Assembly: GCF_009380165.1 (NCBI RefSeq)
Contig: NZ_WHUF01000004.1
Location: 682,001-746,000, forward strand
Direction of reading: 5' to 3'
Source: Rugamonas rivuli
GTDB taxonomy: Bacteria; Pseudomonadota; Gammaproteobacteria; Burkholderiales; Burkholderiaceae_D
Length of the DNA stretch: 64,000 nucleotides
A program made the translations under genes and the position numbers. Of this stretch, positions 43,245 through 52,545 are shown in pieces (the first letter of the stretch is position 1; every line of letters begins with the position of its first letter). The notes beneath the pieces are model-generated. The model saw only the letters and a program-made list of their open reading frames with translations, ran no database searches and was not told the origin of the DNA.

Positions 43245-44351
43245 ATGAATACCCTGACTTGGATACGCCGCGCACTGTTGCTGATTGTGCTGATGTTGTG
43301 CGCCTGTAGCACGCCCTATCGCCCGCCGCAGCTGCTGGACGCGGGCACCACCTTCCCCGGCCTGATCGACCTGGCCGCCCGCGCCAACGGCAAGACCGCC
43401 GACGTGCTGCTGGTGCACGGCATCTGCACGCACGACGCCAGCTGGGCCGGCGCGGTGGTCGGCCAGCTGATGCAATCGCTGGGCGTCGCCGCCGGGCCGG
43501 CAGCGCTCAAGGCCGCCGCCGGCCCGCAGGTGCAGATCGTCTCGTCCACCGCCGACACGCCGGCCGGCCGCCTGCGTTTCGATGCGCTGATCTGGTCGCC
43601 GCTGACCACCGAACTCAAGCGCCAGCTGTGCTACGACCAGACCAACAAGTCGTCCATCTGCGACGGTGCGCCGCCGTTCACGCCCACCCGCGCCAGCCTC
43701 AACGCCCGCTTCAAGGATGGCCTGCTCGACGACTGCCTGTCCGATGCGCTGGTCTACCAGGGCGTGGCGCGCGACGACATGCAGCGCCGCATGCGCGACG
43801 CCATCCTGCAGGTGCTGGGCGCCGCCGACACCGCGCCCGGCGTGCCGCTGGTGGTCATTTCCGACAGCATGGGCAGCAAGATCCTGTTCGACACCCTGCT
43901 GCGCATGACGGCGGAAGCGCCCGGCTCGCGCGCGGCGCCGGTCGCGCAACAGGCGGTGGACCGCATGCGCCTGCTGGTGATGACGGCCAACCAGATTCCC
44001 TTGCTGTCGCTGGCCGACCAGCAGATCGCCACGTCGTTGCTGGCGCCTGCAGCACCGGACAGCCTGCAACTGCTGCTGCAACAGCGCCTGGCACGCAGGG
44101 AAGCGCCGGCAGTCGACCAGCGTCTGACGCTGGTGGCCTTCACCGATCCCAACGACCTGCTGTCGTACACGCTGCAGACGGAAAAATATGCGGGCCAGGG
44201 CGTCACGGTCTACAACATCCTGGTCTCCAACGCGCCCACCTACTTCGGCCTGCTGGAGCGCCCCGACTACGCCCACGAGAACTACCTCGCCAACCCCGAC
44301 GTCGGCCGCCTGATCTCCTGCGGCGTGCCGTCGAGCCCGCTTTGCAAATGA
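43245..44351 (+). CDS. Putative alpha/beta-hydrolase lipoprotein
   Basis: 368-aa exported protein. Lipoprotein signal with lipobox near LMLCAC (Cys about 21). The hydrolase fold is suggested by VLLVHGICTHDASW (oxyanion loop), VVISDSMGSKILF (nucleophile elbow; S-D-S-M-G in place of GxSxG), a possible acid in VAFTDPNDLLSY, and a late His in DYAHENYL. The first Gly of the elbow is replaced by Ser, which is unusual but tolerated in some families. Activity and substrate unknown. A GC-rich hairpin follows. Confidence 0.7.
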   Translation: MNTLTWIRRALLLIVLMLCACSTPYRPPQLLDAGTTFPGLIDLAARANGKTADVLLVHGICTHDASWAGAVVGQLMQSLGVAAGPAALKAAAGPQVQIVSSTADTPAGRLRFDALIWSPLTTELKRQLCYDQTNKSSICDGAPPFTPTRASLNARFKDGLLDDCLSDALVYQGVARDDMQRRMRDAILQVLGAADTAPGVPLVVISDSMGSKILFDTLLRMTAEAPGSRAAPVAQQAVDRMRLLVMTANQIPLLSLADQQIATSLLAPAAPDSLQLLLQQRLARREAPAVDQRLTLVAFTDPNDLLSYTLQTEKYAGQGVTVYNILVSNAPTYFGLLERPDYAHENYLANPDVGRLISCGVPSSPLCK

Positions 44352-44365
44352 AGGCGCGCAAACAA

Positions 44366-44391
44366 CAACGGCCGCCCGAGGGCGGCCGTTG
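44366..44391. terminator. Hairpin between convergent genes
   Basis: CAACGGCCGCC pairs with GGCGGCCGTTG around CGAG, 15 bp after the hydrolase stop and 28 bp before the pmbA stop. Position suits a bidirectional transcript end; no clear T-run. Confidence 0.65.
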
Positions 44392-44418
44392 CGGCAGGCA
44401 TGGACAGCGCGGCGGGAC

Positions 44419-45771
44419 TTAGCCGCCGGCCACCACCATGTTCTCGATCAGGATGGAGCCGGTCTGCTTGGTGCCGCGCACCAGCACGTCCGCGCCGACG
44501 GCGACGATCTGCGCCAGCATGTCCTTCATATTGCCTGCGATGGTGATCTCTTCCACCGGATACTGGATCACGCCGTTCTCGACCCAGTAGCCCGACGCGC
44601 CGCGCGAGTAATCGCCGGTCACGTAGTTGGTGCCCTGGCCCATCAGCTCAGTCACCAGCAGGCCGGTGCCCATCTTGCGCAGCATGGCGGCGAAGTCGTC
44701 GCTCTTCTTGGTCAGCGACGAGGTCAGCGACAGGTTGTGCGAGCCGCCGGCGTTGCCGGTGGTCTTCATGCCCAGCTTGCGGGCCGAATAGGTCGACAGG
44801 AAATAGCCCTGCACCACGCCATCCTTGACCACGTCGCGCTTGACGGTGCGCACGCCTTCTTCGTCGAACGGCGCCGAGCCGACGCCGCCGACCACATGCG
44901 GGTCTTCCTTGATCTGGATATGTTTCGGCAGCACCTGCTTGCCCAGCGAGTCCAGCAGGAAGCTGGACTTGCGGTACAACGCGCCACCCGAAGTCGCCTG
45001 TACGAAGGCGCCCAGCAGGCCGGCCGCCAGCGGCGCTTCGAACAGCACCGGGCAGGTGCGGGTGTCGATGGTGCGCGCGTTCAGACGGGCCAGCGCGCGC
45101 TCGGCGGCGTAGCGGCCGATCGCTTCCGGCGACGACATGCTCTTGGCGTCGCGCACCGAGGTGTACCAGTCGTCGCGCTGCATCTTCGAACCCTTGCCGG
45201 CGATCATGGCCACCGACAGCGTGTGGCGCGAGTACGGATAGCCGCCGATGAAGCCGCGCGAGTTGGCCGAGACGAAGTGCGACTGCTGCACGTGCACGCC
45301 TGCGCCTTCGGAATTGGTCACGCGCGGGTCGACCTCAAAGCCGGCCGCCTCGGCGCGCTGGGCCAGCGCCACCGCGTCGGCGGTGCTGATATCCCACGGA
45401 TAAAACAGTTTCAGGTCGCGCGGCGCCAGTTCCAGCTGGTCGGCGTCGGCCAGGCCGGCGCAATCGTCGTCCGAGGTGAAGCGGGCGATGTTGTAGGCCG
45501 CCTCCACCGTCGCCTTCAGCGCGGCAGGCGAAAAGTCCGACGTGCTGGCGTTGCCCCGGCGCTGGCCGATGAACACCGTCACCCCCATGCCCTTGTCCTT
45601 GTTTTGCTCGATGGTCTCGATCTTGCTCTTGCGTACCGACACCGACAGGCCGCTGCCTTCGCTGATTTCGACGGCGCAATCGGTGCCGCCCTGCTCCTTG
45701 GCGAACGCCAGCACATCGCGTGCGAGCTGCTTCAACTGGTCCTGGGTGTGGGTAAAATGGGTATCGCTCAT
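44419..45771 (-). CDS. pmbA: PmbA/TldE metalloprotease subunit
   Basis: 450-aa protein of the TldD/PmbA family, which forms a heterodimeric peptidase processing small peptides. Typical motifs: GTDCAVEISEGSGLSVSVR near the N-terminus, IGQRRGNASTSDF, and the C-terminal GGSHNLSLTS, GQGTNYVTGDYSRGASGYWVENG-like region (split here) and EEITIAGNMKDML. PmbA lacks the HExxxH motif of TldD, and none is seen here. Start at 45771 (MSDTHFTHT) preferred over 45810. Divergent from yjgA, an arrangement common in Burkholderiales. Confidence 0.96.
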   Translation of the reverse strand: MSDTHFTHTQDQLKQLARDVLAFAKEQGGTDCAVEISEGSGLSVSVRKSKIETIEQNKDKGMGVTVFIGQRRGNASTSDFSPAALKATVEAAYNIARFTSDDDCAGLADADQLELAPRDLKLFYPWDISTADAVALAQRAEAAGFEVDPRVTNSEGAGVHVQQSHFVSANSRGFIGGYPYSRHTLSVAMIAGKGSKMQRDDWYTSVRDAKSMSSPEAIGRYAAERALARLNARTIDTRTCPVLFEAPLAAGLLGAFVQATSGGALYRKSSFLLDSLGKQVLPKHIQIKEDPHVVGGVGSAPFDEEGVRTVKRDVVKDGVVQGYFLSTYSARKLGMKTTGNAGGSHNLSLTSSLTKKSDDFAAMLRKMGTGLLVTELMGQGTNYVTGDYSRGASGYWVENGVIQYPVEEITIAGNMKDMLAQIVAVGADVLVRGTKQTGSILIENMVVAGG

Positions 45772-45865
45772 GGGCTGTAATCTTCGGGTGGCCGCTAAAA
45801 CAGGTATCATAGCAGTCGTTTACAGTTTACAGGTGCGGCCACGCGCCTGACAGAGAGTTAATATT

Positions 45866-46474
45866 ATGGTAAATCCCAATCGCGGCAGCGGCGGCGTCGG
45901 CTTCAGCTCCACCGAATTCGAACAAGAGTACGAGCGTCCGTCTAAAACCGAGCTCAAACGCCAATCCGACGCCCTGCAAAAAATGGGGCAAACCCTGGTC
46001 GAGGCGCCGCGCGACCGCGTCAAGCGCGTACCGATGCCGGAGGACGTGCTGGATGCCATCCTCGACTGCCAGAACATCACCAACCACGAGGGCCGCCGCC
46101 GCCAGATGCAATTCATCGGCAAGAAGATGCGCACCCTCGACGAGGCCGAAGTGGCCGTGATCCAGAAAACCATCGACAGCTGGAAAGGCGCTTCCAAGTC
46201 GGAAACGGCCGCCATGCACGCGCTGGAACGCCGCCGCGACAAGCTGCTGACCGACGACAAGGCCCTGACCACGCTGCTGGAAGAGAACCCGGAACTGGAC
46301 GTGCAGCAGCTGCGCACCCTGATCCGCAACGCCCGCAAGGAGCAGGCAGAGAACAAGCCGCCTAAAGCCTACCGCGAGATCTTCCAGATCCTCAAGCAAG
46401 TCGACGCCAAGAAGAACAAGCCTTCCGCCGACGGCGACGAGCAAGACGAAGACAGCGAGTCCGATGACGAGTAA
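45866..46474 (+). CDS. yjgA: Ribosome biogenesis factor YjgA (DarP)
   Basis: 202-aa highly charged helical protein of the DUF615/DarP family, linked to late 50S subunit assembly. Recognised from FEQEYERPSKTELKRQSDALQKMG, MPEDVLDAILDCQNITNHEGRRRQMQFIGKKMR (split) and KAYREIFQILKQV. The tail is acidic (DGDEQDEDSESDDE), common in betaproteobacterial members. The 3' end overlaps mog by 11 bp. Next to pmbA as in many proteobacteria. Confidence 0.95.
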   Translation: MVNPNRGSGGVGFSSTEFEQEYERPSKTELKRQSDALQKMGQTLVEAPRDRVKRVPMPEDVLDAILDCQNITNHEGRRRQMQFIGKKMRTLDEAEVAVIQKTIDSWKGASKSETAAMHALERRRDKLLTDDKALTTLLEENPELDVQQLRTLIRNARKEQAENKPPKAYREIFQILKQVDAKKNKPSADGDEQDEDSESDDE

Positions 46475-47072
46475 CAGCGACACGCTGGTCATCGGCTTGG
46501 TATCGGTCTCGGACCGCGCCAGCGGCGGCGTCTACCAGGACCTGGGCGTACCCGCCCTGCAGGACTGGCTGGCGCGCGCCCTGACCACCCCCTATCGCCT
46601 TGAAACCCGCCTGATCGCCGACGAGCAGGCGCAGATCGAAGCCACCCTGACCGAGCTGGTCGACACCGCCCGCTGCCACCTGGTGCTGACCACCGGCGGC
46701 ACCGGCCCGGCCCGGCGCGATGTCACGCCCGAGGCGACCATCGCCGTCGGCACCCGCGAAATGCCCGGCTTCGGCGAACAGATGCGCCAGATCAGCCTGC
46801 ACTTCGTGCCGACCGCCATCCTGTCGCGCCAGACCGCCGTATTGCGCGAAATCGCCGACCACGCTGCGCTGATCCTGAACCTGCCGGGCCAGCCCAAGGC
46901 CATCGCCGAAACGCTGGGCGGCCTGAAGGACGCCGACGGCGCCACGCTGGTGGGCGGCATCTTCGCCGCCGTGCCGTATTGCGTCGACCTGATCGGCGGT
47001 CCCTACATGGAAACCGATCCGGCCGTCTGCAAGGCCTTCCGCCCCAAATCCGCGCTACGCCCCCAACCCTGA
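46464..47072 (+). CDS. mog: Mog: molybdopterin adenylyltransferase
   Basis: 202-aa MoCF-fold enzyme that adenylylates molybdopterin before molybdenum insertion. Motifs: IGLVSVSDRASGGVYQDLG at the N-terminus, LVLTTGGTGPARRDVTPEAT (the MPT-binding loop, one residue longer than consensus GGTG) and AALILNLPGQPKAIAETL. Overlaps yjgA by 11 bp and is followed after 8 bp by an esterase gene. Confidence 0.95.
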   Translation: MTSNSDTLVIGLVSVSDRASGGVYQDLGVPALQDWLARALTTPYRLETRLIADEQAQIEATLTELVDTARCHLVLTTGGTGPARRDVTPEATIAVGTREMPGFGEQMRQISLHFVPTAILSRQTAVLREIADHAALILNLPGQPKAIAETLGGLKDADGATLVGGIFAAVPYCVDLIGGPYMETDPAVCKAFRPKSALRPQP

Positions 47073-47080
47073 GGACGCCC

Positions 47081-47749
47081 ATGAGCACCCTGCTGCAAAC
47101 CATCGAAAAAGAAACCGGCGCCAACCCGAGCGTGGCCATCATCTGGATGCACGGCCTGGGCGCCGACGCCAACGACTTCGTGCCCATGCTGCACGAGCTG
47201 GACTTGCGCGGCCTGCCGGCTATCCGCTTCGTGTTCCCCAACGCCGACACCATGCCCGTGACCATCAACGGCGGCTACGTGATGCGGGCGTGGTACGACA
47301 TCGTCGCCACCGACCTCGGTCGCCAGGAAGACGAAGCCGGCCTGCGCGCCTCGCAAGCCAAGGTCGAAGCGCTGATCGAGCGCGAGAAAGCACGCGGCAT
47401 CCCGGCCGAGCGCATCATCCTGGCCGGCTTCTCGCAGGGCTGCGCGATGACGCTGCAAACCGGCATGCGCCAGAAGGAAAAACTGGCAGGCCTGATGTGC
47501 CTGTCCGGCTACGTGCCGATCGCCGACAAGGCCGCGGCCGAACACACGCCGGCCAGCCTGGCCACGCCGATCTTCATGGTGCACGGCCGCATGGACCCGG
47601 TGATCCCGGTGGCCCGCGCCGAACAGTCGCGCGACCTGCTCAAGCAACTGGGCTACAGCGTCGAATGGCACGACTACCCGATGCAGCACTCGCTGTGTCA
47701 GGAAGAAGTCGTCCACATCAGCGCCTGGCTGAAAAAAGTACTGGCCTAG
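47081..47749 (+). CDS. Carboxylesterase of the phospholipase/carboxylesterase family
   Basis: 222-aa alpha/beta-hydrolase with triad S118 (AGFSQGCAM), D172 (HGRMDPVIP) and H203 (PMQHSLC), and oxyanion loop IWMHGLGADANDF. Closest in plan to the EstB / acyl-protein-thioesterase group. No signal peptide, so cytoplasmic. The stop overlaps the convergent serine hydrolase stop by 4 bp. Confidence 0.92.
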   Translation: MSTLLQTIEKETGANPSVAIIWMHGLGADANDFVPMLHELDLRGLPAIRFVFPNADTMPVTINGGYVMRAWYDIVATDLGRQEDEAGLRASQAKVEALIEREKARGIPAERIILAGFSQGCAMTLQTGMRQKEKLAGLMCLSGYVPIADKAAAEHTPASLATPIFMVHGRMDPVIPVARAEQSRDLLKQLGYSVEWHDYPMQHSLCQEEVVHISAWLKKVLA

Positions 47750-48768
47750 GCCAACGCCGCCGCGACCAGCTGCTCCATATCCGGCTGCGTGGCATCCGAA
47801 TTGGCCAGCTGGATCACCGACATGCGCCGCTGCGGCAGGCGCACGATCAGCGTATTGAAACCCCACAGGCCGCCGCCATGGAACACCACGTCGTGTCCCT
47901 GGCGCTGCACCCATTCCAGCCCGAAGCGATAGTCCGGCACCGAGCCGTCTTCCAGCGGCGACGGCTGCAGCATCGCTTGCAGCAGGCTGTCCGGCTGCGC
48001 CCACTGGCGGTGCCATTCGCGCTCCCACTGCACCAGCTCCTGCGTGCTGGTATACACCCCGCCATCGCCCACCGTGTTGGCGTTGCCCAGGTGCTGACGG
48101 TAGCCACCCGGCCGCGCCGCATCGACCTCGTAGCTGAAGACCCGGTGCGGCAGCACGTTCTGGCGGTCGTCGTCGAAGCCCATGTGCGTAATCCCCAGCG
48201 GCAGCAGCAGCGTCTCGCGCAGGAAGCGCGCGGCCGGCATGCCGCTCACGCGCTCGATCAGCGCCGCCAGCAGGATGTAATTGCTGTTGCTGTAGCGGTG
48301 GCCCGCACCGCGTTCGACTGTGTCCATGCGCGCGATGATGCGCAGGATGTCGGCATTGTTGAAGTAATCCGCCTCGTGTCGGCCCGGCTGGCAGCGCAGG
48401 AACTGGAAGTAGTCCGGTATGCCGCTGCTGTGATTGAGCAGGCTGCGCAAGGCGAACGGCTGCTCGAATTCGGCCAGCTCCGGCAGCAGCGCGCAGACAT
48501 CGTCGTCCAATCCGATCTTCCCGGCGCGCACCAGCGCCAGCACCGCCGCCGCCGTGAACTGCTTGGACTCCGACGCCAGATAGTACGCCGAACGCGCCGA
48601 CAGCGGCACCGCCAGCTCCAGCGACGCCAGCCCGTGATGCAGCTCGAACGTCACCTCGCCATCGCGCAGCACCACCGCGCTGAAGCCTGGGCCATCGGCT
48701 GGCAGCGCCGCCTGCTGACGCAGAAAATAGTCGCTCAATGGGTCCATCCGATTCCGCTCCATCGTCAT
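47746..48768 (-). CDS. Serine hydrolase of the beta-lactamase (class C-like) family
   Basis: 340-aa enzyme with the SxxK motif at S66-K69 (LASESKQF), the YSN motif at 159-161 (RYSNSNY), and HGGGLWG in place of the third KTG-like box. No signal peptide is seen, so it is more likely an esterase or peptidase than a periplasmic beta-lactamase. Start overlaps the stop of the CMD-family gene (ATGA), so the two form an operon. Confidence 0.87.
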   Translation of the reverse strand: MTMERNRMDPLSDYFLRQQAALPADGPGFSAVVLRDGEVTFELHHGLASLELAVPLSARSAYYLASESKQFTAAAVLALVRAGKIGLDDDVCALLPELAEFEQPFALRSLLNHSSGIPDYFQFLRCQPGRHEADYFNNADILRIIARMDTVERGAGHRYSNSNYILLAALIERVSGMPAARFLRETLLLPLGITHMGFDDDRQNVLPHRVFSYEVDAARPGGYRQHLGNANTVGDGGVYTSTQELVQWEREWHRQWAQPDSLLQAMLQPSPLEDGSVPDYRFGLEWVQRQGHDVVFHGGGLWGFNTLIVRLPQRRMSVIQLANSDATQPDMEQLVAAALA

Positions 48769-49319
48769 TCCGGCAGCGGCGCGGCCGGCGATGCTGGCAC
48801 CGCCGTCTGCGCCGCGTTCATCACCATCGCCAGGAAGGTGTAGTAGCCGTTGATGCCCATCAGGTCGACCACCCCGTGTTCGCCGAAGGCAGCCAGCGCC
48901 GCCGCATAGGTGGCGTCGTCCACCCGCTGCTGCCGGTGCAGCTGCACGCAGAAGTCGTGCACCAGCGCCTCGTCATCCGCCATGCCCTCGGGCCGGCGCC
49001 GCGCCGCCACCGCCGCGATCACGTCGTCCGCAATGCCGTACTGGCGCGCGATCGGCTCGTGGATCGCCCATTCCACCTGCTGGCTCCACTGCCGCGCCGT
49101 CACCAGGATCGCCAGCTCCGTCAGCCGCGTGCCGATGGCGCTGCGGTAGCGCAGGTACTCGCCCATGCGCTGCGCCGCCGCCATCAGCTCCGGGCTGCGA
49201 ATCAGCGGCACGAACGGCCCGTACAAGGCTCCGCGCGGGCCGTCGATCACGGCTTGCGCGGCCACCTGCTGCGCCGCGCTCATGTCGGCAAACGGTATAG
49301 CTCCCAAACGGTCGGTCAT
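48765..49319 (-). CDS. Carboxymuconolactone decarboxylase-like family protein
   Basis: 184-aa all-helical protein resembling the CMD/AhpD superfamily (LRYRSAIGTRLTELAILVTARQWSQQVEWAIHEPIA, given in parts: TRLTELAILVTAR, WSQQVEWAIHEPIA). The redox CxxC of AhpD is absent; the only nearby Cys is in VHDFCVQLH. A decarboxylase or structural role is therefore open. The ATG at 49317-49319 has AAAGGG 9 bp ahead, better than the upstream in-frame ATG or TTG. Coupled to the serine hydrolase gene. Confidence 0.82.
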   Translation of the reverse strand: MTDRLGAIPFADMSAAQQVAAQAVIDGPRGALYGPFVPLIRSPELMAAAQRMGEYLRYRSAIGTRLTELAILVTARQWSQQVEWAIHEPIARQYGIADDVIAAVAARRRPEGMADDEALVHDFCVQLHRQQRVDDATYAAALAAFGEHGVVDLMGINGYYTFLAMVMNAAQTAVPASPAAPLPE

Positions 49320-49427
49320 GGTGTGCATCCCTTTCAATTATTCGCTCATGGTGCGGCATAGATCAACAGAATACAAGCCGATCGCGGCTATCGTCTGCTC
49401 TTCGTCACCCCTGACCGAAAGGACGCC

Positions 49428-50759
49428 ATGAGCCACATCATCCACCGCAACCTCCGCCGCGCGCCGCCGCTGGCCGTCAGCGCCGCCGGCCTGACCGTGC
49501 GCGACAGCCAGGGCCGCAGCTATCTCGATGCCAGCGGCGGCGCCGCCGTCTCCTCGCTGGGCCACGCCCATCCCGACGTGCTGGCCGCCATGCACGCCCA
49601 GATCGACCGCAACGCCTACGCCCACACCGCCTTCTTCAGCTGCGACGCCGCCGAGGAACTGGCGACCCGCCTGGCCAACGACGCCCCCGGCGACCTCGAT
49701 CACGTCTACCTGGTCTCGGGCGGTTCGGAAGCGATGGAGACCGCGCTCAAGCTGGCCCGCCAGTACTGCGTCGAAGCGGGCCAGCCCAAGCGCAGCCTGT
49801 TCATCGCGCGCCGCCAGAGCTATCACGGCAACACCCTGGGCGCGCTGGCTATCGGCGGCAATGAATGGCGCCGCCGCCCGTTCGAGCCGCTGCTGATCCA
49901 GGTGCCGCGCGTCGCCCCCTGCTACGAATACCGCGACCGCGCAGAAGGCCAGAGCACCGAAGACTACACCGCCGCCCTGCTGGCCGAACTGGAAGCGGCC
50001 ATCCTCCAGCAAGGCCCGGAAAACCTGATCGGCTTCGTCGCCGAAACCGTGGTCGGCGCGACCGCCGGCGCGCTGCCGCCCACGCCCGGCTACTTCCGTG
50101 GCGTGCGCCGCTTGTGCGACCAATACGGCCTGCTGCTGATACTCGATGAAGTCATGTGCGGCATGGGCCGCACCGGTACGCTGTACGCCTTCGAACAGGA
50201 GGGCGTGCTGCCGGACCTGGTGGTGCTGGGTAAGGGACTGGGCGCGGGCTATCAACCGATAGGCGCGGTGCTGGCGCGCGAGCATGTGGTGCGGCGCCTG
50301 CGCGAGGGCAGCGGCGCCTTCCAGCACGGCCACACCTACATGGGCCATCCGGTTGCGGCGGCGGCCGCGCTGGCGGTGCAGAAGGTGATACAGAGGGATT
50401 GTCTGCTGGGCGCAGTCACCGTGCGCGGCGCCGCCTTCCGCCGCATGCTGCGCGAGGCCTTCGGCAACCATCCGCATGTGGGCGATATTCGTGGGCGCGG
50501 CATGCTGCTGGCGCTGGAGCTGGTGCGGGACCGCGACAGCAAGCAGCCCTTCGATCCGGCCGGCCAGCTGCACGCGGCGGTCAAGGAGCAGGCCATGGCG
50601 CGCGGCTTGATGGTGTATCCGATGGGCGGCACCATCGACGGCCGGCGCGGCGACCATATCCTGCTGGCGCCGCCCTTCATCGCCACCGAGGCGGAACTGG
50701 CGGAGATCACCAGCCGCCTGGCCGACGCCCTGGCGCGGGCGCTGGCCAGCGTGACCTGA
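49428..50759 (+). CDS. Class III PLP-dependent aminotransferase
   Basis: 443-aa omega-aminotransferase-type enzyme. PLP features: SGGSEAMETALKLAR (phosphate site), SYHGNTLGAL, LLLILDEVMCGMGRTG with the pyridine-binding Asp240, and Schiff-base K269 in VVLGKGLGAGYQP. Full length, all residues intact. Annotated relatives act on beta-alanine, diamines or aspartate-like amines; substrate not determined here. Convergent with the FAH-family gene with no gap (stop at 50759, the other stop at 50760). Confidence 0.92.
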   Translation: MSHIIHRNLRRAPPLAVSAAGLTVRDSQGRSYLDASGGAAVSSLGHAHPDVLAAMHAQIDRNAYAHTAFFSCDAAEELATRLANDAPGDLDHVYLVSGGSEAMETALKLARQYCVEAGQPKRSLFIARRQSYHGNTLGALAIGGNEWRRRPFEPLLIQVPRVAPCYEYRDRAEGQSTEDYTAALLAELEAAILQQGPENLIGFVAETVVGATAGALPPTPGYFRGVRRLCDQYGLLLILDEVMCGMGRTGTLYAFEQEGVLPDLVVLGKGLGAGYQPIGAVLAREHVVRRLREGSGAFQHGHTYMGHPVAAAAALAVQKVIQRDCLLGAVTVRGAAFRRMLREAFGNHPHVGDIRGRGMLLALELVRDRDSKQPFDPAGQLHAAVKEQAMARGLMVYPMGGTIDGRRGDHILLAPPFIATEAELAEITSRLADALARALASVT

Positions 50760-51614
50760 TTATTTCGGCGCCGTCCAGGCGATGACGTCCTGCTGCTGCT
50801 CGCCCAAACCGGCGATGCCCAGCCGCAGGACGTCGCCTTTCTTGAGGAAGCGCTGCGGCTTGCGGCCCTGGCCCACGCCCGGCGGCGTGCCGGTGGCGAT
50901 CACGTCACCCGGCTCCAGCGTCATGAACTTCGACAGATAGCTGACGATCTGCGCCACCGAGAAAATCATCGTCTCGGTGCTGCCGGTCTGCATGCGCTTG
51001 CCGTTCAGCTCCAGGTACAGGTCCAGCTGCTGCACGTCGTAGATGTCTTCCTGCGTCACCAGCCACGGGCCGACCGGGCCGAAGGTGTCGCAGCCCTTGC
51101 CCTTGTCCCACTGCGGGCCACGCTCCAGCTGGAACGAACGCTCCGACACATCATTGACCACGCAATAGCCGGCCACGTACTTGAGCGCATCCTCCTCGCT
51201 GACGTACTGCGCGCGGCTGCCGATCACCACGCCCAGCTCCACTTCCCAGTCGGTCTTCTTCGAGCCTTGCGGCAGCATGATGGGATCGTCCGGGCCGGAC
51301 AGGCAGGAAATCGCCTTCATGAAGACGATGGGCTCCTTCGGGATGGGCATGCCCGCCTCGGCCGCGTGGTCCGAATAATTGAGGCCGATGCCGATGAATT
51401 TGCCGACGCGCGCGACCGGCACGCCGTAGCGCGGATTGCCGCGCACCAGCGGCAGCGAGGCGTGCGGGATCTTCTCCAGCTTGCGCAGCGCCTTCGGCGC
51501 CAGCTGCGCCGCGTCGATGTCGGCGATCACGCCGGACAGGTCGCGCAGCTTGCCTTCGTCATCGATCAGGCCTGGTTTTTCTTTGCCGGGACGGCCGTAA
51601 CGAACGAGTCTCAT
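50760..51614 (-). CDS. Fumarylacetoacetate hydrolase (FAH) family protein
   Basis: 284-aa metal-dependent enzyme. The FAH fold starts after about 70 residues: IGIGLNYSDHAAEAG, DWEVELGVVIG (metal-binding Glu pair), GYCVVNDVSERSFQLERG, and LEPGDVIATGTPPGVG. It acts on a C-C or C-N bond of a 2-oxoacid, as in isomerases and hydrolases of homoprotocatechuate or ureidoglycolate pathways; substrate unknown. AAGGAA precedes the ATG. Last gene of the minus-strand run that starts with the KamA gene. Confidence 0.9.
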   Translation of the reverse strand: MRLVRYGRPGKEKPGLIDDEGKLRDLSGVIADIDAAQLAPKALRKLEKIPHASLPLVRGNPRYGVPVARVGKFIGIGLNYSDHAAEAGMPIPKEPIVFMKAISCLSGPDDPIMLPQGSKKTDWEVELGVVIGSRAQYVSEEDALKYVAGYCVVNDVSERSFQLERGPQWDKGKGCDTFGPVGPWLVTQEDIYDVQQLDLYLELNGKRMQTGSTETMIFSVAQIVSYLSKFMTLEPGDVIATGTPPGVGQGRKPQRFLKKGDVLRLGIAGLGEQQQDVIAWTAPK

Positions 51615-51666
51615 GGGGGTTCCTTGGTTAAAAGCGGTGGCGATGTTTATGCCGATGCCCGCCATT

Positions 51667-52545
51667 CTAACCGTAGCGCCCTTGCCGCAGCCATTTGTTG
51701 GCGATGATCTTGGTGCCACTGACCACCGGAGCGCCGCCGTGCAGCGTGCGCTTGTCCGGCTGGTGGTTGATGTCGGTGTTGAGGAACCACAGCGCGCTGC
51801 CCTTCTTCGGATACACCTCCAGCCCCAGGCCGGGGAACACCGTGCCGCCGCCCTGCTCCACATCGCTCAGGTAGAGGATGAAGGTGGCCAGCCGCTGGCC
51901 GCCGCGCGCCAGGTGGCTGCGGTGGCCGCTGCTGTCCGGGTCCAGCCAGTCGTAGTGCGGGCGGTATTCCTGCGTGGCGTCGTACTTCTGCAGCTGGAAC
52001 GGTTCGCTGCACTCGGCCGGCCAGTGCGCCAGCGCCGCCAGCCGCCGTTCGATGCGCTCGGCCACCTCGGCCTCGCCGCGCCGGATGAAGGCCATCTCGC
52101 TGGTGCGGCCCTCGTGCACCATGCTCGATCCGTCGGCCTCGCCGGTGACGGTGGAGCGCGTGTAGCGCGTGCCGCAATGGGCGATGATGGCGTCGCACTC
52201 CTCGTCGCTGAGCACATTCCCCAACAGGATGATCTGCGGCTGCTTCAGCACGAACAGCACTTCCGCCACGCGGTCGGGCGCCGCCACCAGGTTGCGTTCG
52301 AGGTCGATATACGGCATCTGCTGCGGCGCCACGAACACGCTGGCCTGCGGCGCAGCAGCACCGGCGCCGGCGCGCATCGCCAGCGCCTCGTCGATGGCGG
52401 CGCGCGCCACCGCCATGCTGTGCTGGCCGGAGCCGGCCATGCTGTTGGCCATGTCGAGCGGATTGCAGGCGCGGTCCAGGTTATCCATGATCCACTCCTG
52501 CCAGGCGGATGGCAGGGAAACGAAGACCGAGTGTGTAGAAGTCAT
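51667..52545 (-). CDS. Prolyl 4-hydroxylase-like 2OG-Fe(II) oxygenase
   Basis: 292-aa oxygenase. Iron ligands H197 and D199 (YRPHYDWLD) and H269 (RTLHGGAP), with K279 (SGTKIIANKWL) to bind 2-oxoglutarate. ATFILYLSDVEQGGGTVFP and LWFLNTDINHQPDKRTLH complete the P4H pattern. The N-terminal 100 residues are of unknown role. Expected to hydroxylate a peptidyl or free amino acid. Its start overlaps the MFS carrier stop by 4 bp. Confidence 0.92.
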   Translation of the reverse strand: MTSTHSVFVSLPSAWQEWIMDNLDRACNPLDMANSMAGSGQHSMAVARAAIDEALAMRAGAGAAAPQASVFVAPQQMPYIDLERNLVAAPDRVAEVLFVLKQPQIILLGNVLSDEECDAIIAHCGTRYTRSTVTGEADGSSMVHEGRTSEMAFIRRGEAEVAERIERRLAALAHWPAECSEPFQLQKYDATQEYRPHYDWLDPDSSGHRSHLARGGQRLATFILYLSDVEQGGGTVFPGLGLEVYPKKGSALWFLNTDINHQPDKRTLHGGAPVVSGTKIIANKWLRQGRYG